DNA of 23,779 nt. Source: Pseudoruminococcus sp964385235. GTDB lineage: Bacteria > Bacillota > Clostridia > Oscillospirales > Acutalibacteraceae. This document shows, one piece after another, positions 1 to 7,621 of the stretch; the stretch's first letter is position 1, and each line of letters begins with the position of its first letter. The DNA lies in contig CAYLOD010000019.1 of the NCBI GenBank assembly GCA_964385235.1, positions 1-23,779 of the forward strand, read 5' to 3'. The translations under genes and the position numbers were made by a program. The notes below the pieces were generated by a model. It was not told the origin of the DNA. It saw only the letters and a list, made by a program, of their open reading frames with translations, and did not search any database.

Positions 1-24
1 CTTAATTTTTTCACGAATTAACAA

Positions 25-62
25 TTAAAAAGCCGGCCATATCCCAGTGGAAAAGGCCGGCT
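25..62 (-). terminator. intrinsic terminator after the YbjN-like gene
   Basis: Perfect 8-bp GC-rich stem (AGCCGGCC at 31-38 with GGCCGGCT at 55-62) and a 16-nt loop. Read on the minus strand it is followed by TTTTTAATTG, so it ends transcription of the gene that stops at position 80. Plus-strand read-out has a T run too, but only after a 5-nt spacer. Confidence 0.85.
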
Positions 63-79
63 CTCAATTTTTTAAAATA

Positions 80-544
80 TTATTTGCTTTCTGCATCTTC
101 GTAAGCCTGTTCGGCTGTTTTAACACCGAACATAACATCAACTATCGCATCGCCGTATTTTTCAAACATAACGGCGGGAATCATCATGCTGTCCTCTATT
201 ACCGCCTGTGACGGAATGCAGTCATTACAATTTGTCGCGATCTTATAACGAATCTCTCCGTCTTTGTAGTCCATCTCAAAGTTGCCGAACAAAAGACCGT
301 AATTGACCAATGTGATAAACTTGGCAAGCTCATCCCTGTGTTCTTCATCACAGTTAAGATTGATTAGCGCAAGAGTAAGATATCTTGTTTCATCAATCTC
401 AGCTATAATGTGGCACTCTTTAAGACGGCCATTTATGTTTATACCGCATTTTATTACTTCTCTCTCCTCGTCAAATGTATAATGCCAATTATCGTTCTTG
501 AGATATTGTTCGATAGCAGCCTTAATTTCCGCTGAATATGCCAT
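80..544 (-). CDS. YbjN-domain protein
   Basis: A 154-residue soluble protein without signal peptide or membrane segment. The middle (about residues 75-105) carries the pattern I associate with the YbjN family: a helix, then NYGLLFGNFEMDYKDGEIRY, a strand pair typical of the type III secretion chaperone-like fold. The C-terminal third is helical and contains two methionines and acidic residues (EDSMMIPAVM), also usual in the family. Molecular function of such stand-alone YbjN proteins is unknown; some members affect stress responses or motility. The ATG start is preceded by AAAGGA about 10 nt upstream, and a good promoter lies just beyond. It is a single-gene unit bounded by terminators at 25-62 and 654-685. 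Family assignment is by motif memory, not by search. Confidence 0.75.
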   Translation of the reverse strand: MAYSAEIKAAIEQYLKNDNWHYTFDEEREVIKCGININGRLKECHIIAEIDETRYLTLALINLNCDEEHRDELAKFITLVNYGLLFGNFEMDYKDGEIRYKIATNCNDCIPSQAVIEDSMMIPAVMFEKYGDAIVDVMFGVKTAEQAYEDAESK

Positions 545-581
545 AGTATATTTTTCCTTTCATGTTAAATTCAGTATTAAA

Positions 582-611
582 AGTATAGCATTTAATTTTG
601 TTAAAAGTCAA
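582..611 (-). promoter_or_regulatory. sigma-A-like promoter of the YbjN-like gene
   Basis: On the minus strand: -35 TTGACT (606-611), 18-nt spacer, -10 TATACT (582-587), preceded by TGC giving an extended -10. The expected transcription start is about 30 nt upstream of the ATG at 544. Confidence 0.7.
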
Positions 612-653
612 TATTAGAATGAGATTTTTCATAATATTCAGTTATACAAAAGC

Positions 654-685
654 AAAAGCACCGGTCATCAATGACCGGTGCTTTT
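654..685 (-). terminator. bidirectional-looking intrinsic terminator after the APH-fold kinase
   Basis: Perfect 15-bp inverted repeat with a 2-nt centre: AAAAGCACCGGTCAT (654-668) and its complement (671-685). The minus-strand read continues with GCTTTTGCTTTTG, so the arm itself supplies the U tract. It lies about 70 nt past the stop of the kinase gene and, because of its symmetry, could also act on plus-strand transcripts. Confidence 0.8.
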
Positions 686-753
686 GAGTAAAAAGAAAGA
701 AAGAAAAATGAAAGCTATACTCTAAATTATACTGATAATTACTGATAAAATAA

Positions 754-1506
754 TTACTGATAGTCGATAACGTCAATCCAAGACTTAAGGAACTCCTCTT
801 CCTCAGGCTTTTTCTTGACAAGCTGTGAAGCCGCGACTATCGGGAGCCAACGCTGTACATATTGCTTTACGATATTTGACTTACGGCAGAAAATATCAAG
901 GTAAAGGTTAGCCTTATCTTTATCCTTTAGCGCGAACAAAAGATATGTCCTCGCCGCGTCGGCGGAAGCGTTGCCCTGTGTAGCGTGCGACCAGTCTATA
1001 ATATGGTATGAGCCGTCGGAGGAAACAATTATATTTGCAGGGTTAAAGTCGCCGTGGCAGACCTTATTGTGCCTTGACATGGACTCAAGTCTTGTATTAA
1101 GCTCATAACGCGTCATATCGTTTATTTCTCCCTCAAGGGAAGAAATCTTTCTCTTCATTTTATCCTTAATATTATTCAGAAGCGGGGCGCGCTTGGAATG
1201 AACCGTAAGCTGAAGGTCAACCATCTGTTCAATATATTTTTCCAAATTGCCGGGGTCTCCCCGCATGATTTCCTCGAGAGTTCTGCCCTCAACATAATCA
1301 ATGGTAATAGCCCACTTGCCGTCAATAACAGAAACTGCCCTTATAGAGGGAATCGGAAGACCTGTTTCTTCAACTCTTGCATGGTTCAAAGCTTCATTAA
1401 GAATATCAGACTTGGGATATGAACTGCCAAACAGCTTAATGACAGCATCTCCGTCCTTGTATATAATCTTGTCCTTGCGTTCAGCCAATACTTTTTCAAG
1501 TGCCAT
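754..1506 (-). CDS. APH-fold small-molecule kinase (aminoglycoside phosphotransferase/choline kinase superfamily)
   Basis: A 250-residue cytoplasmic kinase-like protein. The catalytic loop HGDFNPAN (residues 151-158) and the metal-binding IIDW (169-172) match the Brenner motif HGDxxxxN and the IDW/DFG-equivalent of the APH superfamily. The N lobe is short, with a candidate ATP-binding lysine (VIKLF, K24) and a hinge-like IDYVEGRTL around 69-77. This family covers choline, homoserine, fructosamine, methylthioribose and antibiotic kinases; nothing in the sequence fixes the substrate, and the context does not suggest resistance. I choose ATG 1506 because GGGG lies 9 nt upstream; an in-frame TTG six bases earlier (1512) is too close to it. 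No partner gene is adjacent; upstream lies a 420-nt intergenic region, downstream a strong terminator. Confidence 0.75.
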   Translation of the reverse strand: MALEKVLAERKDKIIYKDGDAVIKLFGSSYPKSDILNEALNHARVEETGLPIPSIRAVSVIDGKWAITIDYVEGRTLEEIMRGDPGNLEKYIEQMVDLQLTVHSKRAPLLNNIKDKMKRKISSLEGEINDMTRYELNTRLESMSRHNKVCHGDFNPANIIVSSDGSYHIIDWSHATQGNASADAARTYLLFALKDKDKANLYLDIFCRKSNIVKQYVQRWLPIVAASQLVKKKPEEEEFLKSWIDVIDYQ

Positions 1507-1706
1507 GAACAAAGTCCCCTTTCGGTTTTTATTATAGGGTTCATTCTATATAATGATGTTAATATTATACTACACAATTTGAATAAAATAAAGGTATATT
1601 CTGCATTAAATTTTAGTTATTTTTTGTGCAATAATACAAATCATCTAAAATTTAACTGTTTTTTCATAAAGATTGATTATTTTATTAAATGCCGAATACA
1701 AATTAC
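1507..1706. other. AT-rich intergenic DNA without a gene
   Basis: About 200 nt, very AT-rich. On the minus strand there are two TATAAT hexamers (near 1517-1522 and 1551-1556) that may be -10 elements for the kinase gene, but neither has a good -35 at 16-18 nt. On the plus strand TTGATT, 18 nt and TACAAA could form a weak promoter pointing into the structured element at 1707. Nothing else supported. Confidence 0.4.
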
Positions 1707-1842
1707 TGACCTTGGTATGCGAGATGTATAAACCACCGCCAAAAACGAGGGGCTTTAAAATACCGCTTATTTTTAATAATAGGCTTGCCCTCGTCAAGGC
1801 TTGGCTACCGCCTGAGATGCAGGGCGGAACACGTCGGGGTCA
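1707..1842. ncRNA. candidate structured RNA, strand and class unresolved
   Basis: A 136-nt GC-richer island in AT-rich DNA folds as a closed element. P1 pairs 1707-1714 (TGACCTTG) with 1835-1842 (CGGGGTCA). A long arm pairs 1745-1751 (ACGAGGG) with 1788-1794. A hairpin pairs 1808-1812 (CCGCC) with 1823-1827 (GGCGG). A second CCGCC at 1736-1740 could compete for the same GGCGG. The layout (long closing stem, large internal bubble, apical arm, small hairpin in the bubble) is reminiscent of 6S RNA, but I cannot match any family consensus by eye. A weak plus-strand promoter (TTGATT-18-TACAAA) would start transcription near 1707. No open reading frame of note lies inside. Confidence 0.35.
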
Positions 1843-1881
1843 TATTGCTTAAGTCATATGCAGCACACTTTTATGATACCG

Positions 1882-1913
1882 AATAAAACAACCGCATCAT
1901 ATGTTTGCGGGTT
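1882..1913 (-). terminator. probable weak terminator after the Lys-rich protein gene
   Basis: On the minus strand, 15 nt after the stop codon, AACCCGCA (1906-1913) pairs with TGCGGTT (1890-1896) with one bulged C, followed by GTTTTATT. Stem is short and the U tract imperfect. Confidence 0.45.
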
Positions 1914-1927
1914 CTATATATGTCTGT

Positions 1928-2740
1928 TTATCTGCCTTGCTGCTCCTGCTGTGCCTCCAGCGCTTTGGCAAACATACCCGATCTCTTTTTCTTTTGCTTT
2001 TCGGGCTTTATTTTCTTCCCTCTTAGAGAATACGCCGCCGCGATAATCTTTTTATTCGGCTCACTGAAATTAACCAAAAGCTGTTCTCTTTTTCCTTTAT
2101 CCTCTACCGAGTTAAGCAAAACATATGAGATTATTCCCTTTACATCAAGGTCTCCCATATCATAAATATCGTTTAGCGATTGCGATAACTTCCCGATGGT
2201 ATTCGCGCCCTCGTTTTCCACAAATTCCGTAAAAAGCGGAAGTATCTTCTCCCTCGCGAAAGTAACGCCTCTGAACGGCACATAATGAAGCTTCTCGTAT
2301 GAAATATCATCCTTTAGCGACGGGAAGAAATTAACCATTCTGTTCGCAAAAAACAGGGAATCAACATTTCCGTTATTGTCCTTTTTCTTTTTCTTCTGCG
2401 TCTGAATGATAGCCTGCTGCTGTGGTCCCTGAATTGTTTCGACAAAATCCTGCGCTATGCTGTCGGCTTCTTTTTCAGTATCAACAGCGGGATCAAACAG
2501 CCACGTCGCAACCGACTTCCACTTATTGTCGGGTTCACCGCCGTCCATCGCGCAGTGACGAAGCACCATGCGCATTTTATCTTTATAATATATAATATTA
2601 TAGGCGGCGTCCTCACCTGTGAAAAGAGCCATCAGCTCATCATCACTTTGAGAATTAACGCTCTGACGTTTGTATCCATCGTTTAAAAGAGCTTTATCAA
2701 CCTTTTCCGCAACATACTCAAAGGCACTTTCTATTTCCAT
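1928..2740 (-). CDS. unrecognised soluble protein with Lys-rich linker and basic tail
   Basis: 270 residues; I do not recognise a family. It has an N-terminal mixed alpha/beta part (to about residue 110) ending in an acidic helix, then a Gln-rich stretch and a run of five lysines (KKKKKDNNGN) that looks like a flexible linker. An alpha-helical second domain follows (about 125-240), and the C-terminal tail is strongly basic (two KK/KKK clusters, then a Gln-rich end). There is no signal peptide and no membrane segment. The two-domain layout with a charged linker and basic tail could suit nucleic-acid or membrane-surface contact, but that is only inference. ATG 2740 is chosen because GGGAG lies 8 nt upstream; an in-frame GTG at 2749 overlaps that site. 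It follows galU by about 160 nt in the same orientation with no terminator between, so co-transcription is possible. Confidence 0.7.
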   Translation of the reverse strand: MEIESAFEYVAEKVDKALLNDGYKRQSVNSQSDDELMALFTGEDAAYNIIYYKDKMRMVLRHCAMDGGEPDNKWKSVATWLFDPAVDTEKEADSIAQDFVETIQGPQQQAIIQTQKKKKKDNNGNVDSLFFANRMVNFFPSLKDDISYEKLHYVPFRGVTFAREKILPLFTEFVENEGANTIGKLSQSLNDIYDMGDLDVKGIISYVLLNSVEDKGKREQLLVNFSEPNKKIIAAAYSLRGKKIKPEKQKKKRSGMFAKALEAQQEQQGR

Positions 2741-2903
2741 CAAATCCACTCCCGATTGTGATTATATAACCACTGCTATGCAAATTTGGGCAGTTTGTTG
2801 AAGCTGCGCTCAAAAAATCACCGAAGTATTCCCGACACCTGTTCAATGGAATTATCGGCGACTTTAAGCACAATATATAATGTTATTTTAACGCTGCCGA
2901 GGC

Positions 2904-3776
2904 TTAAAGCCCGGCTGAAAGCTTCTTAAGATATTCCCTGAAATCGTCCTTAAGCTCAGGATGCTTAAGCGCTATCTCAACAGACGCCTCCAAGATACCG
3001 AGCTTATTTCCTATATCATACCTCTTGCCCGTGAAGTCTACGCCTATCATGCCGACGGTCCGCGCAAGGATCCTCATAGCGTCTGTGAGCTGAATTTCCC
3101 CGCCGGCGCCCGGAACAGTCCTGTCAAGCAGATCAAAAATATCCGGCGTGAGTACACATCTGCCGAGTATGGAATAGTAAGACAGAACCTCCTGCTCAGT
3201 CTTGGGCTTTTCAACCATGTCGGTACAGCTGTAGTAAATACCCTCGAGATGCTCAACCTTGAGGGAGCTGTACTTTGATATGCTTTCCTTGGGGACCTCC
3301 TTAATCCCGACGACAGCCTTATCGTATTTTTCGTAAGCTCTTATAAGCTGACCGCAGGCGGGATCATCTCCTATAATAACATCGTCGCCGTACAAAACAG
3401 CAAAAGGTTCGTTTGAGATAAACGAACGGGCGCAGTTTACCGCGTGTCCGAGTCCTCTTGTTTCTTTTTGCCTGAGGAAGAAAATATTCGCAAGCTTTGA
3501 TACGCCGACTATCTGGTCATAAAAATCTTTTTTATCATCGGCAAGCAGACGATCCTCGAGCTCGGGAGAACGGTCAAAATAATCCTCAATTATATTCTTG
3601 CCTCTGTTTGTAATGATAAGTATATCGGTTATTCCCGAGGCGACCGCTTCCTCGACAATATATTGAATAGCGGGTTTATCAACGATAGGATACATTTCTT
3701 TCGGCATACTTTTCGTCGCCGGCAAAACTCTCGTTCCAAGTCCCGCAGCAGGTATAACTGCTTTTGTGATTTTCAA
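2904..3776 (-). CDS. galU: UTP--glucose-1-phosphate uridylyltransferase
   Basis: Makes UDP-glucose from UTP and glucose-1-phosphate, the precursor for glycolipids, capsule and wall polysaccharides. At 290 residues it has the normal length. The nucleotide-binding signature AGLGTR is at residues 11-16, followed by LPATKSMPKEM (18-28) with the conserved lysine K26. The VEKP motif of the sugar-nucleotide site lies mid-protein and YDIGNKLGILEA near the end, all typical of bacterial GalU. The start is TTG at 3776: GGAAG lies 7 nt upstream and no ATG fits. It lies 44 nt after the RING/DUF2628 membrane-protein gene with no terminator, so both are probably read from the promoter at 4876-4904. A gtaB-type naming would be equally valid. 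Confidence 0.95.
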   Translation of the reverse strand: MKITKAVIPAAGLGTRVLPATKSMPKEMYPIVDKPAIQYIVEEAVASGITDILIITNRGKNIIEDYFDRSPELEDRLLADDKKDFYDQIVGVSKLANIFFLRQKETRGLGHAVNCARSFISNEPFAVLYGDDVIIGDDPACGQLIRAYEKYDKAVVGIKEVPKESISKYSSLKVEHLEGIYYSCTDMVEKPKTEQEVLSYYSILGRCVLTPDIFDLLDRTVPGAGGEIQLTDAMRILARTVGMIGVDFTGKRYDIGNKLGILEASVEIALKHPELKDDFREYLKKLSAGL

Positions 3777-3820
3777 CTCGACACTTCCTTTAATTTTATT
3801 TCATCTTAGAAATGTGTACT

Positions 3821-4843
3821 CTAACTCATAACAATAAACTGCGGAACATATACTATGAGCAGATAACAGACAATCAGACAGATCGCTATCGCGTTATTTG
3901 TACCGCCTCTTTCCAAAAGCGCGTCATAAAGCTTTCTCTTGGCTTTTTCAGGCTCGACTGTTTCGGATTCCTCTGCGCTTTGCTTTGCTTTTATATATCG
4001 TATTTGATTTAAAGTATATTTATAATACATTCGGTTCGCTCTGAAGCCGATAATAAGCCTTATAACGAAATCAAAAAACGACAATAAATACGGTAAAAAA
4101 AATATAAAAAGCTTATCACCCGGCTGCTTTAAAAGCTCACTGATAACCATATTTCTCGTATATCCGTCCGGATATAGTGATGTTAAATTATTTTTAACAT
4201 CAAGTATAAGCGTATTGTATGAGTTGGAATTGAGAATAAAAGAATTGGCAAGAAGGAGGACTGCGGTAATCAAAACAAGTATAATCCCATAGGAATACTG
4301 CTTACGATACAGCACCCATCCGCCGCCAAAAAAGAAGGCAGAAAAATTAAATCTGCTTTTATTTCTGTCCTTAATTTTCTTAAATATATCCATATAGTAT
4401 ATTGTATTATTTTTAACATACTTGGATATTTCCACACCGTTAACTCCGCCAAAGTCCTCATCGGGCTTTACGCCTGCCATAAGATCCACCTTAAATGGAA
4501 ATTCGCCGAACTCCTGATTCGGTTCCTCGCCCTGACCGTACATATTCATATCCGGGTAGGGATATTCTGTAAACCCTCTTCCGCACTGTTCACAGGCAAC
4601 GGCGTTCTCATCATTCATATGGCCGCAGAACTTGCACTTCTTAAGCTTTTTGGTTTCATTGTCTGTATGTTCATCATCATTCCATGATTCACCTGCCCGG
4701 TGAAGGTCATAGAAAATACATTTTCCCTCTTTCTCAAAGCAGCTTCTGTGATACGGCGCTCCGCACTTAGGGCAGACCACTATATCATCGTCCGCGGTAA
4801 ATCTTCGATAGCAAATAGGGCATTTTTTTCCTGTGTAGTCCAT
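3821..4843 (-). CDS. RING-like/zinc-ribbon protein with C-terminal DUF2628 membrane region
   Basis: 340 residues in three parts. Residues 8-42 form a prokaryotic RING-like zinc domain (C8, C11, C24, C27, H32, C35). Residues 70-87 form a zinc ribbon with two CxxC pairs (C70/C73, C84/C87). Residues 165-215 match the DUF2628 pattern (FNFSAFFFGG, then WVLYRKQYSYG). Three hydrophobic segments (about 186-206, 247-268, 318-337) make it an integral membrane protein with a cytoplasmic zinc-binding head. The function of the family is not known. ATG 4843 has a strong GGGAGGGG site. Its own promoter lies at 4876-4904 and galU follows after 44 nt, so it leads a small operon; a role near the envelope is plausible from galU but unproven. 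Confidence 0.8.
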   Translation of the reverse strand: MDYTGKKCPICYRRFTADDDIVVCPKCGAPYHRSCFEKEGKCIFYDLHRAGESWNDDEHTDNETKKLKKCKFCGHMNDENAVACEQCGRGFTEYPYPDMNMYGQGEEPNQEFGEFPFKVDLMAGVKPDEDFGGVNGVEISKYVKNNTIYYMDIFKKIKDRNKSRFNFSAFFFGGGWVLYRKQYSYGIILVLITAVLLLANSFILNSNSYNTLILDVKNNLTSLYPDGYTRNMVISELLKQPGDKLFIFFLPYLLSFFDFVIRLIIGFRANRMYYKYTLNQIRYIKAKQSAEESETVEPEKAKRKLYDALLERGGTNNAIAICLIVCYLLIVYVPQFIVMS

Positions 4844-4875
4844 ATTCCCCTCCCGTAATATATTAAATCGATTAT

Positions 4876-4904
4876 ATTATACTATTATTTAACAGTTTTT
4901 GCAA
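4876..4904 (-). promoter_or_regulatory. sigma-A-like promoter of the RING/DUF2628-galU unit
   Basis: Minus strand: -35 TTGCAA (4899-4904), 17-nt spacer, perfect -10 TATAAT (4876-4881). The start site is predicted about 25 nt upstream of ATG 4843. Confidence 0.75.
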
Positions 4905-5059
4905 GTAAATATATAAAAATACCGTATACGTTAAATGATACAATAAAATCAGCCTTAAAATATGTCATAACGGTTCTTAATCAAAAAAGTATCACTTCTC
5001 ATAGAAATAATGACGGGCAGACCTCATATTGAGCAGCGGGCAGTATATAACGGATAAAC

Positions 5060-5098
5060 GCGCCGGCAGCCCCGTATTTTCTCACATATACCCGACGC
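5060..5098 (-). other. GC-rich hairpin downstream of rsmA
   Basis: In a 296-nt gene-free gap, GCGTCGG (5092-5098, minus reading) pairs with CCGGCGC (5060-5066), with an inner GTAT/ATAC stem (5088-5091 with 5074-5077). It is followed on the minus strand by GTTTATCC, a poor U tract. It may be a weak rsmA terminator or a 3' stabilising hairpin. The rest of the gap, apart from the promoter at 4876-4904, shows nothing. Confidence 0.35.
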
Positions 5099-5139
5099 CA
5101 TATTTAATCATTGTTGACTGAATACAATAATATTATACT

Positions 5140-5994
5140 TCAGCCCTTAAAATAATCCGCAAGTCTCACAAAATCATCTATTGACAATTCTTCCGCCCGT
5201 GCGGACGCCTTAATCCCGCAGGCGTCAAGAGCGGACGCGACTTCGCTTTTCGTTTTTGACAATCCCGACGAAAGTGAGTTTGTCAGCGTCTTTCTGCGCT
5301 GTGCGAAAGCTGATTTTACTGTTCTGAAAAAAAGCCTTTCGTCTTTTGGCGCCGCTATGGGTTCTTTCCGTATATTAAGCCTTATAACCTCGGAATCGAC
5401 TTTCGGCGGCGGAACAAAGCTGCCCGCGCTTACCTTAAAGAGCATTTCGGGTACGGAATAATAGCTCACAGCTATACTGACCGCGCCTGCGGCTCTCGTA
5501 CCGGGCTCAGCGCATATACGCTGTGCCGCCTCCCTTTGAACCATTACGGTCAGAGATCCGACAGGAAGGCGTTCCTCAAGAATACGCATAATAACGGGTG
5601 ATGTGATATAATACGGGAGATTGGCGCATATAACGGCATCGCCGCCGCCGAATTCATCATCGATTAGCTTATGAAGATCTATCTTTAACGCGTCTTCGTT
5701 TATTATTTTAACATTATTACATTCCGCAAGGGTTTCGTCAAGCACGGGCAGCAGCCGTTTATCAAGCTCTATCGCAACGACCTTGCGCGCGACTTTTGAA
5801 AGCTCCCTTGTTAGAACGCCAGCGCCCGGACCTATTTCAATCACCCCGCAGGTGTCTGACGCTCCGCAGCTCGCGGCCATTTTCGGGCAGACAGTCGGGT
5901 TGACAAGAAAATTCTGACCAAGAGCCTTTGAAAACGTGAAGCCGTGACGCTTCAATATTGATTTTATATAAGCAATATCGGTTAAATCCTTCAT
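5140..5994 (-). CDS. rsmA: 16S rRNA (adenine1518-N6/adenine1519-N6)-dimethyltransferase
   Basis: Also called KsgA. It dimethylates two adjacent adenosines in the 3'-terminal helix of 16S rRNA during late 30S assembly, using S-adenosylmethionine. The 284 residues match the family length. Visible motifs are LGQNFL (25-30) of the N-terminal cap, the SAM-binding IEIGPGAGVLT (52-62), an acidic strand end (AIELD, 74-78), NEDALK (99-104), and the catalytic NLPY (125-128). The C-terminal helical domain includes FAQRRKTL, typical of RNA-binding KsgA. ATG 5994 is chosen over the in-frame GTG at 6000 because GGAG lies 5 nt before the ATG. It has its own strong promoter at 6053-6081 and looks monocistronic. 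Sensitivity to kasugamycin depends on this gene in other bacteria. Confidence 0.96.
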   Translation of the reverse strand: MKDLTDIAYIKSILKRHGFTFSKALGQNFLVNPTVCPKMAASCGASDTCGVIEIGPGAGVLTRELSKVARKVVAIELDKRLLPVLDETLAECNNVKIINEDALKIDLHKLIDDEFGGGDAVICANLPYYITSPVIMRILEERLPVGSLTVMVQREAAQRICAEPGTRAAGAVSIAVSYYSVPEMLFKVSAGSFVPPPKVDSEVIRLNIRKEPIAAPKDERLFFRTVKSAFAQRRKTLTNSLSSGLSKTKSEVASALDACGIKASARAEELSIDDFVRLADYFKG

Positions 5995-6052
5995 ATTCAC
6001 TCCGTGCCATTCAAATTTATAGCCTGCACATATTTATCAGGATTTGTTTTTT

Positions 6053-6081
6053 ATTATAGATTATAAATCAACAACAGTCAA
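6053..6081 (-). promoter_or_regulatory. sigma-A-like promoter of rsmA
   Basis: Minus strand: -35 TTGACT (6076-6081), 17-nt spacer, perfect -10 TATAAT (6053-6058). Leader of about 50 nt to ATG 5994. Confidence 0.78.
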
Positions 6082-6104
6082 GCTTGCAAAAAGCAATTTT
6101 GCGG

Positions 6105-6118
6105 CTCAGGCAATATGC
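6105..6118 (+). repeat. short dispersed motif, copy A
   Basis: CTCAGGCAATATGC matches 13 of 14 bases of the motif at 17154-17167. In both places AATTTTG precedes it and a CCCGCC-type tract follows within a few bases. Both copies are intergenic. Could be a decayed small repeat or chance. Confidence 0.3.
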
Positions 6119-6176
6119 CCCGCCCCTCAGACGGAGAAAACATGGCTGCTCCCGTAATTTGCGCGGACATATATAC

Positions 6177-6223
6177 AAAAGCTCCGCCACGGCTCTCATA
6201 ATGAGAAAAGCGGCGGAGCTTTT
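6177..6223 (-). terminator. intrinsic terminator after gdhA
   Basis: 12-bp perfect stem (AAAAGCTCCGCC at 6177-6188 with its complement at 6212-6223) with a nested CTCAT/ATGAG hairpin in the loop. Both arms end in A/T runs, so the minus-strand RNA ends in UUUU after a GC-rich stem. It lies about 65 nt past the gdhA stop. Confidence 0.85.
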
Positions 6224-6289
6224 ATTGTATATTTATTGAAAATCACCGGAAACTCACATCAGTGAGCCGTCATGCCCGCGTATATAATT

Positions 6290-7621
6290 TCAGTTGACGC
6301 CCTGCGCGATCATTGCATCCGCAACTTTCTCAAATCCGGCGATGTTGGCGCCCATTACATAGTTGCCCTTATGACCGTACTTTTCGGCCGCTGACGCGAT
6401 ATTTGTAAAGATGTTTATCATGATTTCCTCGAGCTTTGCGTCAACCTCATCGAATGTCCATGAAAGTCTTTGGCTGTTCTGTGACATTTCGAGCGCTGAT
6501 GTGGCAACTCCGCCCGCGTTGGCGGCCTTACCCGGAGCAAAGAGCACGCCGTTCTGCTGGAACAGCTTTGTAGCCTCAAGAGTCGCCGGCATATTTGCGC
6601 CCTCAGCGACAGCCTTTACACCGTTTTTAACGAGATTTTCAGCAGCTTCAACGTCAAGCTCATTCTGAGTTGCGCAGGGAAGCGCGACGTCACAGCGAAT
6701 AGTCCAAAGGAACTTGCCCTCATGATATTCAGCGTTCGGACGGTATTTCGTGTATTCGGAAAGTCTTGCGCGCTTGACTTCCTTGATTTCTTTGACAGCG
6801 GCGAGGTCGATGCCCTCGCTGTCGTATACCCAGCCTGTAGAATCAGAAAGCGTGACGACGTTCGCGCCCATCTGCTGCGCCTTTTCTGTCGCGTAGATTG
6901 CGACGTTGCCCGCGCCCGATACGCAGACAGTCTTGCCGCTTATATCAATGCCGTTTTGCTTGAGCATTTCCTTTGTCAGGTAAAGCAGACCGTAGCCTGT
7001 TGCTTCTGTTCTGACGAGAGAGCCGCCGAACGTAAGTCCCTTGCCTGTGAGAACGCCCTCATACGCGTTGCGGATTCTCTTGTACTGACCGAAGAGGTAG
7101 CCTATCTCACGTCCTCCGACGCCTATGTCGCCGGCGGGAACGTCTGTATCGGGACCGATATGCCTGTAAAGCTCTGTCATAAAGCTTTGGCAGAAAGCCA
7201 TGATTTCGCGGTCGCTCTTGCCCTTCGGGTCAAAGTCGCTGCCGCCCTTGCCGCCGCCTATCGGAAGCCCTGTGAGCGAATTTTTGAAAATCTGCTCAAA
7301 ACCGAGGAACTTAATGATGCCGAGATTTACGGACGGATGGAACCTGAGACCGCCTTTGTACGGTCCGATAGCACTGTTGAATTGTACGCGGAAGCCGCGG
7401 TTCACCTGCACCTTGCCGTTGTCATCGACCCAGGCGACTCTGAACATAAGCTGTCTTTCGGGCTCTGTAATTCTCTCGAGAATACCGTTTTCCTGATATT
7501 TGGGATTCTGCTCAAATACAGGCTCGAGTGACTCCAAAACCTCTGTGACAGCCTGTACAAATTCAGGCTGAGCGGGATTTTTCGCAATAATTTTTTCAAG
7601 CTGTTCGCTTACATATGACAT
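6290..7621 (-). CDS. gdhA: NADP-type glutamate dehydrogenase (hexameric, clostridial class)
   Basis: Interconverts 2-oxoglutarate plus ammonia and glutamate; the main entry of ammonium into organic nitrogen in many gut Clostridia. 443 residues, full length. The N-terminal dimerisation/substrate domain has PYKGGLRFHP (K89), K113 in EQIFKNS, the catalytic lysine K125 in LPIGGGKGG and D165 in VPAGDIGVGGRE. These residue numbers coincide with those I recall for the Clostridium symbiosum enzyme. A Rossmann domain with VSGAGNVA follows. Cofactor preference (NADP or NAD) is not decided by eye; NADP is the usual call for this subgroup. The start has AAGGAAG 8 nt upstream. Its promoter (7738-7766) is separated from the gene by a leader with an internal terminator, which suggests attenuation. 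It is divergent from the purine/glmS block. Confidence 0.96.
   Translation of the reverse strand: MSYVSEQLEKIIAKNPAQPEFVQAVTEVLESLEPVFEQNPKYQENGILERITEPERQLMFRVAWVDDNGKVQVNRGFRVQFNSAIGPYKGGLRFHPSVNLGIIKFLGFEQIFKNSLTGLPIGGGKGGSDFDPKGKSDREIMAFCQSFMTELYRHIGPDTDVPAGDIGVGGREIGYLFGQYKRIRNAYEGVLTGKGLTFGGSLVRTEATGYGLLYLTKEMLKQNGIDISGKTVCVSGAGNVAIYATEKAQQMGANVVTLSDSTGWVYDSEGIDLAAVKEIKEVKRARLSEYTKYRPNAEYHEGKFLWTIRCDVALPCATQNELDVEAAENLVKNGVKAVAEGANMPATLEATKLFQQNGVLFAPGKAANAGGVATSALEMSQNSQRLSWTFDEVDAKLEEIMINIFTNIASAAEKYGHKGNYVMGANIAGFEKVADAMIAQGVN

Noticed and set aside
754..1506. Aminoglycoside resistance gene
   Set aside because: Only general APH-fold motifs are present; no mobile element or resistance context, and many housekeeping kinases share the fold.
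6722..7531. 269-codon plus-strand open frame opposite gdhA
   Set aside because: Lies wholly inside the well-supported gdhA gene on the other strand; no ribosome site or family features. Typical antisense shadow in GC-richer coding DNA.
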